From the NCBI RefSeq assembly GCF_003287875.1, contig NZ_QMKK01000025.1:379501-443500 (forward strand): a stretch of 64,000 nucleotides of DNA, given 5' to 3'. This DNA is from Martinezella tropici. GTDB lineage: Bacteria; Pseudomonadota; Alphaproteobacteria; Rhizobiales; Rhizobiaceae. The translations under genes and the position numbers were made by a program. This document shows, piece by piece, positions 21,117-31,184 of the stretch (position 1 is its first letter; each line of letters starts with the position of its first letter). Under the pieces are notes generated by a model. The model saw only the letters and a list, made by a program, of their open reading frames with translations. It was not told the DNA's origin and did not search any database.

Positions 21117-22298
21117 TTAAAGCGCTTCGAAGCACATGGCGACACCCATGCCGCCGCCGATGCACAACGTGGCAAGCCCCTTGCGGGCGCCGCGGCGCTT
21201 CATTTCGAACAGCAGCGTATTGAGGACGCGGGCGCCGGAGGCGCCGATCGGGTGCCCGATGGCGATTGCGCCGCCGTTGACGTTGACGATCGACGTATCC
21301 CAGCCGAGATCCTTGTTCACGGCGCAAGCCTGGGCGGCAAAAGCTTCGTTGGCTTCGACGAGATCGAGATCGGCGACGGACCATCCGGCCTTTTCCAATG
21401 CCCTGCGCGAGGCTGGGATCGGCCCGGTGCCCATGATCTGCGGATCGACGCCGGCTGTTGCCCAGGAAACGATGCGGGCAAGCGGCTGAATGCCGCGGCG
21501 CGAGGCTTCCGCCTCCGTCATCAGCACGGCGGCAGCCGCACCGTCATTGAGGCCAGAAGCGTTGCCGGCCGTGACGGTCCCTTCCTTGTCGAAGGCCGGG
21601 CGCAACTTCACCATGCCGTCGAGCGTCGCGCCGTGGCGGATATATTCGTCGGCATCGACGGTTACATCGCCTTTGCGCGTCTGGATGGTGAAGGGAACGA
21701 TCTCGTCCTTGAACCGGCCGGCCTTCTGCGCGGCTTCGGCCTTGTTCTGGGAGGAAACGGCGAACTGATCCTGTTCCTCGCGGGAAAGCTGCCACCGCCG
21801 CGCGATGTTTTCGGCCGTAATCCCCATGTGATAGCCGTAGAAGGCATCCGTCAGGCCATCCTTGATCATGGTGTCGATCATCTTCATGTCGCCCATCTTG
21901 GTGCCCGCACGAAGGTTTGCCGCATGCGGTGCCATCGACATGGATTCCTGGCCGCCGGCGACGATGATCTTCGCATCGCCGGTCGCGATCTGCTGCATGC
22001 CGAGAGCCACGGCGCGCAGGCCGGAGCCGCAAAGCTGGTTGACGCCCCAGGCGGTCGCTTCCTGCGGAATGCCGGCCTTCATCGCGGCCTGACGGGCCGG
22101 GTTCTGCCCTTCACCGGCCTGAAGCACCTGACCGAGGATCACTTCATCGACTTCCTTGGCATCGACGCCGGCACGCTCCAGCGCGCCTTTGATGGCGGTG
22201 GCGCCAAGCTCATGAGCCGGAACGCTCGCAAAAGCACCGTTGAATGAGCCGACGGCAGTGCGGGCCGCGCTGGCGACGACGATGGATGAACTGCTCAT
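21117..22298 (-). CDS. phaA: Acetyl-CoA acetyltransferase (beta-ketothiolase)
   Basis: Condenses two acetyl-CoA to acetoacetyl-CoA for PHB. The 393-residue thiolase has nucleophile Cys90 (NQLCGSG), the catalytic His in [14 protein letters not shown] (about 349) and the second Cys379 (TLCIGGGMG), each offset by one from the Zoogloea enzyme. The ATG at 22298 follows GAGGAGG at 5 nt. It is divergent from phaR, the repressor that responds to PHB, with 241 bases between the starts. Confidence 0.97.
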   Translation of the reverse strand: MSSSSIVVASAARTAVGSFNGAFASVPAHELGATAIKGALERAGVDAKEVDEVILGQVLQAGEGQNPARQAAMKAGIPQEATAWGVNQLCGSGLRAVALGMQQIATGDAKIIVAGGQESMSMAPHAANLRAGTKMGDMKMIDTMIKDGLTDAFYGYHMGITAENIARRWQLSREEQDQFAVSSQNKAEAAQKAGRFKDEIVPFTIQTRKGDVTVDADEYIRHGATLDGMVKLRPAFDKEGTVTAGNASGLNDGAAAAVLMTEAEASRRGIQPLARIVSWATAGVDPQIMGTGPIPASRRALEKAGWSVADLDLVEANEAFAAQACAVNKDLGWDTSIVNVNGGAIAIGHPIGASGARVLNTLLFEMKRRGARKGLATLCIGGGMGVAMCFEAL

Positions 22299-22539
22299 GG
22301 AAGCCTCCTCGGAAAATGAACGCATATATGAGCCGAAACTGTCAAAGCTTTGCGCCGGAGTCAAATTGCAAGAATTTCCCGCGTGCAGATTTTATGAAGC
22401 CGTCATTGCCCGCGAGAAATCCAATCAAAGGATTGGCTTGCCGCATCGCACAAAGCGATTGTCACCAAGCTTCTTTTGCGTCTACACTCAGGGGTGGAGG
22501 AGTATTCCATACAATCAGACGGGGCCAGGAGAACTGATA

Positions 22540-23112
22540 ATGGCAAAGAATGAGGGCCAGATCGTAATCAAGAAATATGCGAATCGCCGCCTATACAATA
22601 CCGGCACCAGCACCTACGTGACGCTAGACGACCTGGCGGAGATGGTGAAGAAAGGCGAGGAATTCACTGTCCAGGATGCCAAGAGCGGCGAAGACATTAC
22701 GCATTCGGTCCTGACGCAGATCATTTTCGAGCAGGAATCAAAGACCGGCAACACGCTGCTGCCGATTTCCTTCCTCCGGCAGCTTATCGGCTATTACGGC
22801 GACCAGATGCAGATGGTCGTCCCGAGCTTCCTTGAGCATTCCATGCGCGCCTTCACGGAGCAGCAGACGCAGATGCGCGAACAGATCAATCGCGCCTTCG
22901 GCGAAACGCCGCTCGGCAAGAATCTTCAGCTGCCTATGCAGATGGTCGAGGAGCAGGTCCGCCGCAACACTGAAATGTTCCAGCAGGCCATGCAGATGTT
23001 CTCCCCCTTCATGAAGCCGCCGGCCAAGGAAAGCCGCAAGGCCGAAGCCAAGGATATCGACGAGCTGAAGGAACAGCTTCGCGCCATGCAGAGCAAGCTG
23101 GATAGTTTGTGA
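22540..23112 (+). CDS. phaR: Polyhydroxyalkanoate synthesis regulator PhaR
   Basis: A 190-residue DNA- and PHB-binding repressor that controls phasins and storage metabolism. The N-terminal DNA-binding domain opens IVIKKYANRRLYNTGTSTYV, the family signature. The PHB-accumulation domain follows (EDITHSVLTQIIFEQE...LLPISFLRQLIGYYGDQMQ). A Gln/Met-rich amphipathic region (MQMVEEQVRRNTEMFQQAMQMF) and a C-terminal coiled coil complete it. AGGAG precedes the ATG at 8 nt. In S. meliloti the orthologue (AniA) affects carbon flow and exopolysaccharide; that is family knowledge. Confidence 0.95.
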   Translation: MAKNEGQIVIKKYANRRLYNTGTSTYVTLDDLAEMVKKGEEFTVQDAKSGEDITHSVLTQIIFEQESKTGNTLLPISFLRQLIGYYGDQMQMVVPSFLEHSMRAFTEQQTQMREQINRAFGETPLGKNLQLPMQMVEEQVRRNTEMFQQAMQMFSPFMKPPAKESRKAEAKDIDELKEQLRAMQSKLDSL

Positions 23113-23157
23113 GATAAGACGGCACTGGAAAAGGTCTGTGCGTTCATGGAGAGTTTT

Positions 23158-23347
23158 CACCCCCTCCGTCACTTCGTGACATCTTCCCACAAGGGGGGAG
23201 ATGGTAATTCGCAGTACCTTCTCGCCACAAATCACAGGCGCATCTGCTGAAGCTGACCTATAAAGTTTATTCCAGGAAGAAGCGACATACTCCCAACGAT
23301 CTCCCCCCTTGTGGGGGAGATGTCCCGAAAGGGACAGAGGGGGTATC
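23158..23347. repeat. RIME-like palindromic intergenic element
   Basis: Two ~50-base arms in inverted orientation. The left arm (23158-23203) reads CCCCCTCCGTC...GGGGGGAGAT, and the right arm (23299-23347) reads ATCTCCCCCC...GAGGGGGT. Each arm carries a small hairpin (GTCAC-TTC-GTGAC; GTCCC-GAAA-GGGAC). This matches the form of Rhizobium intergenic mosaic elements, known non-coding repeats of Rhizobiaceae. About 95 bases separate the arms. Confidence 0.75.
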
Positions 23348-23402
23348 AGCCGCACGGCACGCAAGCAGCCGCCTCCCCCGCACAAACCCCAATCACAAAC
23401 AG

Positions 23403-23431
23403 AAAAAGGCCGGCGAAACGCCAGCCTTTAA
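23403..23431 (-). terminator. Rho-independent terminator after rpmF
   Basis: On the minus strand AAAGGCTGGC, a 5-base loop and GCCGGCCTTTTT form a stem with a T-run, 27 bases after the rpmF stop. Confidence 0.85.
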
Positions 23432-23457
23432 GTCATGCCACCAAGGCAGCGCTTGAA

Positions 23458-23643
23458 TTATGCGCTTTCCTTCGGCGTCAGAACCTGGCGACCGCGATAC
23501 ATGCCGGTCTTCAGGTCGATGTGATGCGGGCGACGCAGTTCGCCGGAGTTCTTGTCTTCGACATAGGTCGGAGCCTTCAGGGCGTCAGCCGAGCGGCGCA
23601 TACCGCGCTTGGACGGGCTCGTTTTTCTCTTCGGTACAGCCAT
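23458..23643 (-). CDS. rpmF: 50S ribosomal protein L32
   Basis: 61-residue bL32, beginning [19 protein letters not shown] and basic throughout, with the alphaproteobacterial C-terminus [13 protein letters not shown]. It lacks the zinc-ribbon cysteines, as usual in this group. GGAG lies 8 nt before the ATG. It has its own terminator. Confidence 0.97.
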
Positions 23644-23822
23644 TCTCGTTACTCCATGTACGGACGAAACATATCCACGGCCAGCAAGGCGGCCGAAACA
23701 GACATGCATCAATTTCGGAATTTGGGCGGGCTTATACATGGCTTGTTGGGCTTTGACCAGTCCCTTCGAGCATTTTTTGCCCGCAGCGCTTGATTCGGAG
23801 ATATCGACGCCAAATCAGGCGG

Positions 23823-24470
23823 TCAAGCCTCGTCCTCCGGCACGATCCACGTTTCCTTCAACGCCGCTTCCTCCCATTTCTTCCAGGCAGCCAGGGCTTT
23901 CATGACGGCCATATAGTTCCTCGTATCGGCGGAGACGGCAATGTCGTACCGTTCCAGGCGGCTGACGACCGGAGCGAACATGGCATCGGCTCCGGAGAAT
24001 GTCCCGAACAGGAAGGGACCGCCGGAGCGGGAACGCGCCTCGCGCCAGATGGTTTCGATGCGCGCCACGTCTTCCGTCACCCCTTCCGGGAGGTCGAGGC
24101 GGCTCACCGGGCGACGCATGTCCATCGGGCAGGCATTGCGCAAGGCGCCGAAGCCCGAAAGCATCTCCATGCTGTGGGATCGCGCCAGCGCGCGGGCCTG
24201 CCGGTCCTTAGGCAGAAGACCGGCATCGGGGAAAAGCTCGGCCACGTATTCGATGATGGCAAGCGACTCCCACACCTTGAAGCCGTCATGCACCAGCATC
24301 GGCACCTTGCCTGTCGGCGAGACCTCGCGAATGTTCGGATTGCCCGCCGGAAAATCGAACGGGATCAGCACCTCCTCGAAAGCGATGCCGCAGCCTTCGA
24401 GCGCGATCCACGGCCGGAACGACCAGGAGGAATAATTCTTGTTGCCGATGTAGAGGGTGAGCTTGCTCAC
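23823..24470 (-). CDS. Glutathione S-transferase family protein
   Basis: 215 residues. The N-terminal thioredoxin fold (KLTLYIGNKNYSSWSFRPWIALEGCGI; NYSSWS supplies the catalytic Ser) includes SPTGKVPMLVHDG and ESLAIIEYVAE, the glutathione-binding cis-Pro and ES motifs. The C-terminal domain is all-helical. It resembles the plant-zeta/YfcF-like group of bacterial GSTs. The start is GTG at 24470, with AGGGA 8 nt upstream. Substrate unknown; no operon partner is evident, as mtgA ends 174 bases upstream. Confidence 0.88.
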   Translation of the reverse strand: MSKLTLYIGNKNYSSWSFRPWIALEGCGIAFEEVLIPFDFPAGNPNIREVSPTGKVPMLVHDGFKVWESLAIIEYVAELFPDAGLLPKDRQARALARSHSMEMLSGFGALRNACPMDMRRPVSRLDLPEGVTEDVARIETIWREARSRSGGPFLFGTFSGADAMFAPVVSRLERYDIAVSADTRNYMAVMKALAAWKKWEEAALKETWIVPEDEA

Positions 24471-24644
24471 GATCTTGTTCCCTTTTTAGCGTCGGAACTC
24501 GAAGGGGAAGAGTTCCTCGAATGGTTCGTGTCCTCGAACGCGCCGGAGGGCGGCGGTCCGATCGTCATTGGCAGGTCACCCGCCCGTAGGTCACAGCGAA
24601 GGATGCCAGATGACGACAAGCCGATCGAACGACAAGTTCTGATA

Positions 24645-25430
24645 TCAGTCATAAAGGCATTTGATATATGCGTCGGCATTGCGCGCGCGGCGCTGGATCA
24701 GCGAGGCAAGCTGGCCAAGCCCCCGCCCCGGCTTGCTCGCCACCCGATCGATCGGATTGGGAAGCGAGACGGCAAGAAGGGCCGCCTGACGCGCCGTGAG
24801 CTTGGAGGCCGGGACCTTGAAATGGTAGCGCGCCGCGGCTTCGATGCCGTAGATGCCTGGCCCCCATTCGGCAACATTCAGATAGATTTCCATCATCCGG
24901 CGTTTCGACCACACAGCCGAGGCGGAGACCGCCAAAGGCAATTCCAGCGTCTTGCGGACGAAGGAGCGGCTGTTCCATAAAAACAGGTTCTTCACCGTCT
25001 GCATCGGAATCGTGCTGCCGCCGCGCGTGGACTTGCCGCGCAGCGTTTCCTGGACGAGCACCCGCATCTCGCCCCAATCGACACCGCCGTGATAACAGAA
25101 TTGTCCGTCCTCGGAGACCATGACGGATTTCACCAGCACCGGCGCGATTTTATCCAGCGGCACCCAGCGGCGGTCGTAGCCCTGAAGGGTAACGGCATCG
25201 CCGATCATCAGAGTGGAAACAGGGTGGATGAACGGCAGCACATAGACGACGATGAAGAAATAGGGCAGCAGCAAGAGGACGATCAGGACGAGGACGATGC
25301 GCTGCCATAATGGACGGTCTCTGAAGCGTGCCAACAGGGAGGAGCGTCGCGGCACCTCGGCTTCCTCCCCCTCATTGTCCGTCGATATGTCCAAATGTCT
25401 GACGTCCACGGCCGCTCCATCCCGGTACAT
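24645..25430 (-). CDS. mtgA: Monofunctional biosynthetic peptidoglycan transglycosylase
   Basis: A GT51 glycosyltransferase that polymerises lipid II into glycan strands. The 261-residue protein has one N-terminal membrane helix (about 43-68) and the GT51 motifs [14 protein letters not shown] (catalytic Glu), [26 protein letters not shown] and [17 protein letters not shown]. There is no transpeptidase domain. The ATG at 25430 is next to AAGGG; a GTG at 25409, with GGAG 5 nt upstream, is an alternative start. It is divergent from ispA. Confidence 0.95.
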   Translation of the reverse strand: MYRDGAAVDVRHLDISTDNEGEEAEVPRRSSLLARFRDRPLWQRIVLVLIVLLLLPYFFIVVYVLPFIHPVSTLMIGDAVTLQGYDRRWVPLDKIAPVLVKSVMVSEDGQFCYHGGVDWGEMRVLVQETLRGKSTRGGSTIPMQTVKNLFLWNSRSFVRKTLELPLAVSASAVWSKRRMMEIYLNVAEWGPGIYGIEAAARYHFKVPASKLTARQAALLAVSLPNPIDRVASKPGRGLGQLASLIQRRARNADAYIKCLYD

Positions 25431-25573
25431 CCCTTAATGTATCCGGGAAACGCTCTGATGCTGCACTCGTCATACCGTCTACGCAAAGCGATGACCAGAG
25501 TGTGACGCAATTCCCCATCCGGCTGTTGACAATTCTCGTTGCCAGCAACCGCCTCTCATGCCAAACAGCGGCC

Positions 25574-26488
25574 ATGGACAGCACCCATTCCTCATTCGAG
25601 CACCGTCTCAAGGACAATGCCGGCAAGATCGAAGCCATGTTAAACGGGCTTCTGGCCGACGCCAGCCTCAGTGACGAGATCGTCCGCCCTGCCCGGCTCC
25701 TAAGCGCGATGCGTCACGGCGTGCTGAACGGCGGCAAGCGGCTGCGGCCCTTTCTCGTCATGGAATCCGCGGCCCTTCTCGGCGGCGATGCCAAGGCGGC
25801 ACTCAGGATCGGCGCGGCACTCGAATGCGTGCACTGCTATTCCCTTGTCCATGACGATCTTCCCGCCATGGACGATGACGACCTGCGCCGCGGCCAGCCG
25901 ACGGTGCATATCGCCTTCGACTACGCGACGGCGATCCTGGCGGGCGACAGCCTGCTGACCTATGCCTTCGATATCATCGCGGCACCCGAAACGGAGCTAC
26001 CGGCGGACCGGAAAGTAGCGCTTGTGCTGGCACTGTCGCGCGCAGCCGGCATCGGCGGCATGGCCGGCGGCCAGGCGCTCGATCTCGCCGCGGAGAAGGA
26101 GGCGCCGGACGAAGGCGGCATCACCACGCTGCAGGCGATGAAGACGGGCGCGCTGATCCGCTTTGCCTGCGAGGCCGGCGCCATCATTTCAGGCGCCCCC
26201 GTCGGAGACCGCAAACGACTCCGGACCTTCGGTGAAAAGATCGGCCTTGCCTTCCAGCTCGCCGACGATCTGCTCGACCTGACAGCGGACACCGCCACCA
26301 TGGGCAAGGCAACCGGCAAGGATGCCGCCCGTGGCAAAGGCACGCTGGTGGCTCTCCACGGCCAGGAATGGGCGGAAGTGACGCTCGCAAGGCTGGTGAA
26401 GGAAGCGGCCGACCTGCTGTCCGGCTATGGCGACAAGGCGGATGTCCTGACGGAAACCGCCCGCTTCATCGCGAACCGCAAGAGCTGA
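25574..26488 (+). CDS. ispA: Polyprenyl (farnesyl) diphosphate synthase
   Basis: Chain elongation of isopentenyl diphosphate to farnesyl (or geranylgeranyl) diphosphate, for quinones, undecaprenyl carrier and hopanoids. 304 residues. First Asp-rich motif DDLPAMD (94-100) and second DDLLD (231-235), plus the GGKRLRP motif near 53-59. The C-terminal half has the KTGALIRFACEAGA helix. The ATG at 25574 has only a weak ribosome site, and an in-frame GTG at 25502 is possible. ispG, an earlier step of the same pathway, lies 0.9 kb away on the other strand. Confidence 0.93.
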   Translation: MDSTHSSFEHRLKDNAGKIEAMLNGLLADASLSDEIVRPARLLSAMRHGVLNGGKRLRPFLVMESAALLGGDAKAALRIGAALECVHCYSLVHDDLPAMDDDDLRRGQPTVHIAFDYATAILAGDSLLTYAFDIIAAPETELPADRKVALVLALSRAAGIGGMAGGQALDLAAEKEAPDEGGITTLQAMKTGALIRFACEAGAIISGAPVGDRKRLRTFGEKIGLAFQLADDLLDLTADTATMGKATGKDAARGKGTLVALHGQEWAEVTLARLVKEAADLLSGYGDKADVLTETARFIANRKS

Positions 26489-26725
26489 TCCCGAAGACTT
26501 CCACACGGCGTTGCCTGATGGCAGAACCACTGACCTTCCGGCCGGATGGGCAGCTACCATCCATACCGGTACGGCTACCCATTCAGCTCGGGAATGTCAC
26601 CATCACAAGAATCCATGGCGTCGCCGGGTGATTTCCGCCGCATTCTGTGCCACATTCCCGTGCCGTATTGGCCTGTAGACGCGGAAATCTTCGCGGCCGT
26701 GCCAATCCCTTCGGGAATGATCTCC

Positions 26726-27367
26726 ATGCGCGAAACGCTTTCCTATCTGCCGCACATCCTGCCGGCCTATATCGCTTACATCGTTGCGGTCATCAGCCCC
26801 GGCCCCGCCATCATGGCCATCATCGGTACCTCGATGACCCATGGCCGCAAGGCTGGCATGACCCTGGCGCTCGGCATCTTCGGCGGCTCACTGACCTGGG
26901 CGACGGCTGCGGCCGCGGGTCTTGCCACGCTGCTGCAGACCTATGCGATGGCGCTGGAGATCCTGAAGATCTTCGGCGGCCTCTATCTGCTCTACCTCGC
27001 CTATAAGGCCTTCCGCGCCGTGCGCTCAAATGGGGAACTGCCGACCGCCGCCGAGGGGCCGAAAACGCCAGGCTTCAAGTCGCTGATCCTGCGCGGCTAC
27101 GGCATTCACGTGACCAACCCGAAGGCCATCTTCGCCTGGCTTGCCATCATCGCGCTCGGCATGCCGCAGGGCGCGCCGGGCTCAGTCGCGATGCTAATCA
27201 TCGCCGTCTGCGGCGTGACCGGTTTCGTGGTGTTCATGGGCTATGCGATCCTGTTTTCGACGCCGCATGCGCTGAAAATCTATCGCAATGCGCGCCGCTG
27301 GATCGAGGGCGCCATGGCCGGCTTCTACTGCTTCGCCGGCATCAAGCTGCTGACGAGCAATATCTGA
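26726..27367 (+). CDS. LysE/RhtB family amino-acid exporter
   Basis: 213 residues, six membrane helices. It has the family opening with ISPGPAIMAIIGTSMTHGRKAG in the first loop and the GGLYLLYLAYKAFR segment of TM3. LysE proteins export lysine, homoserine or related amino acids. The frame is open to 26546, but residues before the ATG at 26726 are non-hydrophobic and unlike the family; GGGA lies 9 nt upstream of that ATG. Substrate unknown. Confidence 0.9.
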   Translation: MRETLSYLPHILPAYIAYIVAVISPGPAIMAIIGTSMTHGRKAGMTLALGIFGGSLTWATAAAAGLATLLQTYAMALEILKIFGGLYLLYLAYKAFRAVRSNGELPTAAEGPKTPGFKSLILRGYGIHVTNPKAIFAWLAIIALGMPQGAPGSVAMLIIAVCGVTGFVVFMGYAILFSTPHALKIYRNARRWIEGAMAGFYCFAGIKLLTSNI

Positions 27368-27392
27368 TCCAGCCTCGGCTTTAAGCAGCGGA

Positions 27393-28646
27393 TTACTCGG
27401 CCGCGACGTTTTTCTGGCCGAATCGCTTTTCGATATAATCGGTCACTAACGCCTCGAAATCGGAAGCGATGTTCGGGCCGCGCAGCGTCATGGCCTTTTG
27501 GCCGTCGATGAAGACGGGGGCGGCCGGCGTCTCGCCGGTACCGGGCAGCGAAATGCCGATATCGGCGTGCTTGCTTTCGCCCGGACCATTGACGATGCAG
27601 CCCATGACGGCGACGTTCAGCGCCTCGACGCCCGGATATTTCTCGCGCCAGACCGGCATGTTCTTGCGGATGTCGTTCTGGATGTTCTGCGCCAGTTCCT
27701 GGAAGACCGTCGAGGTCGTGCGGCCGCAGCCGGGACATGCCGCGACAACCGGAATGAACTGGCGGAAGCCCATGACCTGCAGCAGTTCCTGCGCCACCTG
27801 CACCTCGCGGGTGCGGTCGCCATTCGGCTCCGGCGTCAGCGAAACGCGGATCGTATCGCCGATGCCGTGCTGCAGCACATAGCCCATGGCGGCGGCCGAA
27901 GCGACGATGCCCTTCGAGCCCATGCCGGCTTCGGTGAGGCCCAAATGCAGGGCATGGTCGGAACGCTCCGACAGCATGGAGTAGACGGCAATCAGATCCT
28001 GCACCTGGCTGACCTTGGCCGACAGGATGATGCGATTGCGCGGCAGGCCAATGTCTTCCGCGAGGCTGGCCGAGATCAGCGCAGATTGCACGATCGTCTC
28101 GCGCGTCACCTGCCGGGCCGAGAGCGGCGAGCCTTCGGCGGCATTCTTGTCCATCAGCGCGGTCAGCAGATCCTGATCGAGCGAGCCCCAATTGACGCCG
28201 ATGCGCACCGGCTTGTCGTAGCGGATCGCCATCTCGATGATTTCGGCGAACTGCTTGTCCTTCTTGTCCTTGAAGCCGACATTGCCGGGATTGATGCGGT
28301 ATTTCGCCAGCGCCTCAGCGCAAGCCGGATGATCGGCGAGTAGCTTGTGGCCGATATAATGGAAATCGCCGATCAGCGGCACGTCCATGCCGAGGCGCAG
28401 CAGCCGCTCGCGGATCTTCGGCACGGCGGCCGCACTTTCATCGCGATCGACGGTGATGCGCACGAGCTCCGAGCCGGCTCTGTAGAGGGCGGCGACCTGG
28501 GCGACGGTCGAGTCGATATCGGCCGTATCGGTATTGGTCATGGACTGCACGACGACGGGGGCACCGCCGCCGACGATCACGCCGCCGACATCGACGGCAA
28601 CGGAGGAACGGCGCGGTTTCGGATCGAAATCGGTGGCGGACGACAT
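27393..28646 (-). CDS. ispG: 4-hydroxy-3-methylbut-2-enyl diphosphate synthase (flavodoxin/ferredoxin)
   Basis: Penultimate enzyme of the MEP isoprenoid pathway, a [4Fe-4S] reductase that turns ME-cPP into HMBPP. 417 residues. It opens [28 protein letters not shown] (TIM-barrel entry) and carries the cluster cysteines CPGCGR (about 303 and 306) and [10 protein letters not shown] (about 349). The ATG at 28646 gives the usual start, and AGAG lies upstream. Convergent with the LysE gene. Confidence 0.96.
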   Translation of the reverse strand: MSSATDFDPKPRRSSVAVDVGGVIVGGGAPVVVQSMTNTDTADIDSTVAQVAALYRAGSELVRITVDRDESAAAVPKIRERLLRLGMDVPLIGDFHYIGHKLLADHPACAEALAKYRINPGNVGFKDKKDKQFAEIIEMAIRYDKPVRIGVNWGSLDQDLLTALMDKNAAEGSPLSARQVTRETIVQSALISASLAEDIGLPRNRIILSAKVSQVQDLIAVYSMLSERSDHALHLGLTEAGMGSKGIVASAAAMGYVLQHGIGDTIRVSLTPEPNGDRTREVQVAQELLQVMGFRQFIPVVAACPGCGRTTSTVFQELAQNIQNDIRKNMPVWREKYPGVEALNVAVMGCIVNGPGESKHADIGISLPGTGETPAAPVFIDGQKAMTLRGPNIASDFEALVTDYIEKRFGQKNVAAE

Positions 28647-28773
28647 GGAAAGCTCTCGCAGGCCTCGAAAATGGGTGTCTTTCAGGTGGATCACGGAGCG
28701 GTCGTTGTCAACCGCTGCGGCAATCTCTTTTGATCGAATGGAGCCCACCCGCTACCGGACAAAAGCGACGAAA

Positions 28774-29973
28774 TTAATGCTTGCTCTCGCCGATGCCATC
28801 GGCGTAGCGCGCGAGCGATGACAAGGCCAATACGACGAGCAGCAGCACCGGCAGCGCCATCAGGACCGGCGAGAAGCCGACATGTTCGGCTGCAAAGCCG
28901 ATGGCCGACGGCGCGACCAGCATGCCGGAATAGCCGAGCGTGGTCACGACCGAGATGCCGATGCCGGGCTGCAGCCCCGGAATATTGCCGGCGGCGGAAA
29001 AGGCGATCGGCACCATGTTGGAAATGCCGATGCCGCAGAGCGCAAAGCCGAGGATCGCGATCTCCGCGTTTGGCGCCAGTGCTGCCGTCAGCATGCCGAC
29101 GATGGCAAAGACCGTGCAGACGCGAAGCGTGCGCACCGCCCCCAGCCAGTCGCGGACGAAATCGCCGGCAAAGCGCATGGTCGCCATGGTGGCCGAGAAA
29201 GCGGCGAAGCCAAAACCGGAGAGTGCCACCGACGCCCCCTTTTCCTGGCTGAGATAGAGCGCGCTCCAATCGAGCACGGCGCCTTCCGGCACCATGCAGA
29301 ACAGCGCGACGATGCCGAGCAGCCAGGGCAGCGGGATCATCGGCAGCTTTGCCTTTGGCTTGGCCTCGTCGGGATGCGGTTGATCACTGAGAAGCATCGG
29401 CCAGGCCACGACGAGGAAAAGAACGGCGATAGCGGTCGAGGCCTCAGCATGGCCGAGAACGCCCAGGCGCGAGATCAGCAGGCCGCCGATCGCCGAGCCG
29501 AGCAGGCCGCCCAAACTCCAGAAAGCATGGCACGAGGACATGATCGCCCGGCGCATGGACTTTTCGACCGAGACGGCATTGGCGTTCATCGCCACGTCCA
29601 TGGCGCCAATGAAGCCGCCGAAGAGGAAGAGAGCAATCGCCGCGGTCCAGACATTCGGCGCCAGCGTCAGCGCCAGGATCATCGGCAGCAGCAGCACCGC
29701 GAAGGCACGCACGACGATGCGCGAGCCGCGCACGGCGATCTGCGCGCCGGCAAGCGGCATCATGACGAGCGAGCCGACACCGAAGACGAGGATCATCAGG
29801 CCGAGCTCGAATTTCGTCAGTTGCAGCCGCTCGGCGAATTCGGGAATTTTCGGCGCCCAGCAGCCAACCATGAAGCCGTTCAGCAGGAACATCAGCGAGA
29901 CGGCCGCGCGCGGTTTTGTGAAGAATCCGCTCCTTTTTGCCTCAAAACCCTCCCTCCTGGTCATGTCGTCCAT
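28774..29973 (-). CDS. MFS transporter, MosC/YbjJ-like
   Basis: 399 residues, twelve helices. It opens with SLMFLLNGFMVGCWAPKIPEFAERLQLTKFELGLMILVFGVGS, characteristic of the MosC/YbjJ branch (MosC is the rhizopine-locus membrane protein). MDVAMNANAVSVE and CHAFWSLGGLLGS are also conserved in that branch. GGAGG lies 7 nt before the ATG. A LacI-type half-palindrome lies 37 bases upstream. Substrate unknown; sugar-like compounds are a guess from the family. Confidence 0.85.
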   Translation of the reverse strand: MDDMTRREGFEAKRSGFFTKPRAAVSLMFLLNGFMVGCWAPKIPEFAERLQLTKFELGLMILVFGVGSLVMMPLAGAQIAVRGSRIVVRAFAVLLLPMILALTLAPNVWTAAIALFLFGGFIGAMDVAMNANAVSVEKSMRRAIMSSCHAFWSLGGLLGSAIGGLLISRLGVLGHAEASTAIAVLFLVVAWPMLLSDQPHPDEAKPKAKLPMIPLPWLLGIVALFCMVPEGAVLDWSALYLSQEKGASVALSGFGFAAFSATMATMRFAGDFVRDWLGAVRTLRVCTVFAIVGMLTAALAPNAEIAILGFALCGIGISNMVPIAFSAAGNIPGLQPGIGISVVTTLGYSGMLVAPSAIGFAAEHVGFSPVLMALPVLLLVVLALSSLARYADGIGESKH

Positions 29974-30006
29974 GAAAATTCCTCCAAATCGGTGGCCGCA
30001 GTCTAT

Positions 30007-30024
30007 TTAAATCGATTGAAATCG
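30007..30024. promoter_or_regulatory. Possible LacI-type operator
   Basis: AATCGATT (30010-30017) fits the AAnCGnTT core typical of LacI-family operators, and CGATT-GA-AATCG (30013-30024) overlaps it. It lies in the divergent promoter region of the MosC-like MFS gene. No LacI regulator is in the window. Confidence 0.25.
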
Positions 30025-30229
30025 CAACGATCGAAAACAGCCAAAACGGTCACATTTCGTCTCCGTCTGTTAAAGCGGAGGCAAAGACACCACAACCCCG
30101 AATAAATAATTCGTGACCATAGGTCGCTAGCGAAAAGCTCTATTGACGGCAGAAAAGTAGGCTCCTATCGGTTGAGGCCTGAAAGATTCTTCAGCCGGCC
30201 CAAGCCGGGTCATCCTCTGGTGCATCCCC

Positions 30230-31102
30230 GTGAAAAATTCCATCAGCTATGGCATCCTGCTTACGGTGTTTGCCTACATGCTGTTCACCGCCCACGATTC
30301 GGCGGTGAAGCTGCTCGTCGCCTCCATCCCAGTCTGGCAGGTCCTGTTCATCCGAAGCTGCACCATCCTTGCCGGCTGCTTCGTCTTCGAGGGGCCCTCG
30401 CTCGTCCATAAGGTGGCGCGCTCGCCGATCATCAAGCCGATGATCGTGCGCAGCATCATCATCCTGATCGCCTGGATTTCCTATTATTCGGCGGCATCCT
30501 ATCTGCAGCTCGCCGAAGTGACGACGCTCTATTACGCCGCACCGATCGTCGGCACGATTCTCGCAACCATCGTGCTGCGCGAAAAGGTCACCGTCGCCCG
30601 CTGGATGGCGGTCGGCGTCGGTTTCTGCGGCGTGGTGATCGCCTCCAATCCCGTGGGGCTTTCGATTTCCTGGCCGGTCTATCTGGCACTGCAGGCCGCC
30701 GTCCTTTGGGCGAGCGGCATGGTGTTGCTGCGGAAAACAGCGCTGCACGAGAAGAGCCATATCCAGATGGCCGTCTCCAATATCCTGTTCATCATCCTGA
30801 CCGCCGGCATGGCGATCGTCCACTGGCACATGCCAACGCCGTTCCAGATCGTCCTGCTCGCGCTCACCGGCATCATCGCCGGCGCCGGCCAGCTGGCGCT
30901 GTTCGAAGGCATGCGCCAGGCCCCCGTCTCCGTGCTGGCGCCGTTCGAATATACCTCGCTCGTCTGGGCCTTCCTGCTCGGCTACCTGATCTGGGGCGAC
31001 ATCCCCGGCCCCAACACCTTCATCGGCGCCATCCTGATCCTGAGCGCAGGGTTCATCATCATTATCAGCGAGCGTATGAAGAAGCGCACGGCTGCGGCTT
31101 GA
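30230..31102 (+). CDS. EamA/DMT family transporter
   Basis: 290 residues with ten predicted helices in two EamA repeats (first repeat to about 140, second from about 150). Typical features: YYAAPIVGTILATIVLREKVTVARWMAVGVGFCGVVI at the end of repeat 1 and EYTSLVWAFLLGYLIWGDIPGPNTFIGAILI in repeat 2. The start is a GTG at 30230 with a weak ribosome site. Metabolite exporter of unknown substrate. Confidence 0.88.
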   Translation: MKNSISYGILLTVFAYMLFTAHDSAVKLLVASIPVWQVLFIRSCTILAGCFVFEGPSLVHKVARSPIIKPMIVRSIIILIAWISYYSAASYLQLAEVTTLYYAAPIVGTILATIVLREKVTVARWMAVGVGFCGVVIASNPVGLSISWPVYLALQAAVLWASGMVLLRKTALHEKSHIQMAVSNILFIILTAGMAIVHWHMPTPFQIVLLALTGIIAGAGQLALFEGMRQAPVSVLAPFEYTSLVWAFLLGYLIWGDIPGPNTFIGAILILSAGFIIIISERMKKRTAAA

Positions 31103-31184
31103 GCCGGACCAACGCGTTTTCTACAAATGCAAGCGCAAACTGCCCGGCGGGCGAAGCTTGCAACCCGCGGCAGGATGTTGGATT

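Larger units (their letters stand above)
23113..23457. other. Intergenic region phaR-rpmF, mostly palindromic element
   Basis: Holds the RIME-like element (23158-23347) and the rpmF terminator (23403-23431). No gene seen. Confidence 0.6.

Noticed and set aside
24467..24652. Possible small minus-strand gene between mtgA and the GST gene
   Set aside because: It overlaps the mtgA 3' end and the GST start, lacks a ribosome site and resembles no family.
26518..26631. 37-codon frame between ispA and the LysE gene
   Set aside because: No convincing ribosome site or family; may be leader sequence only.
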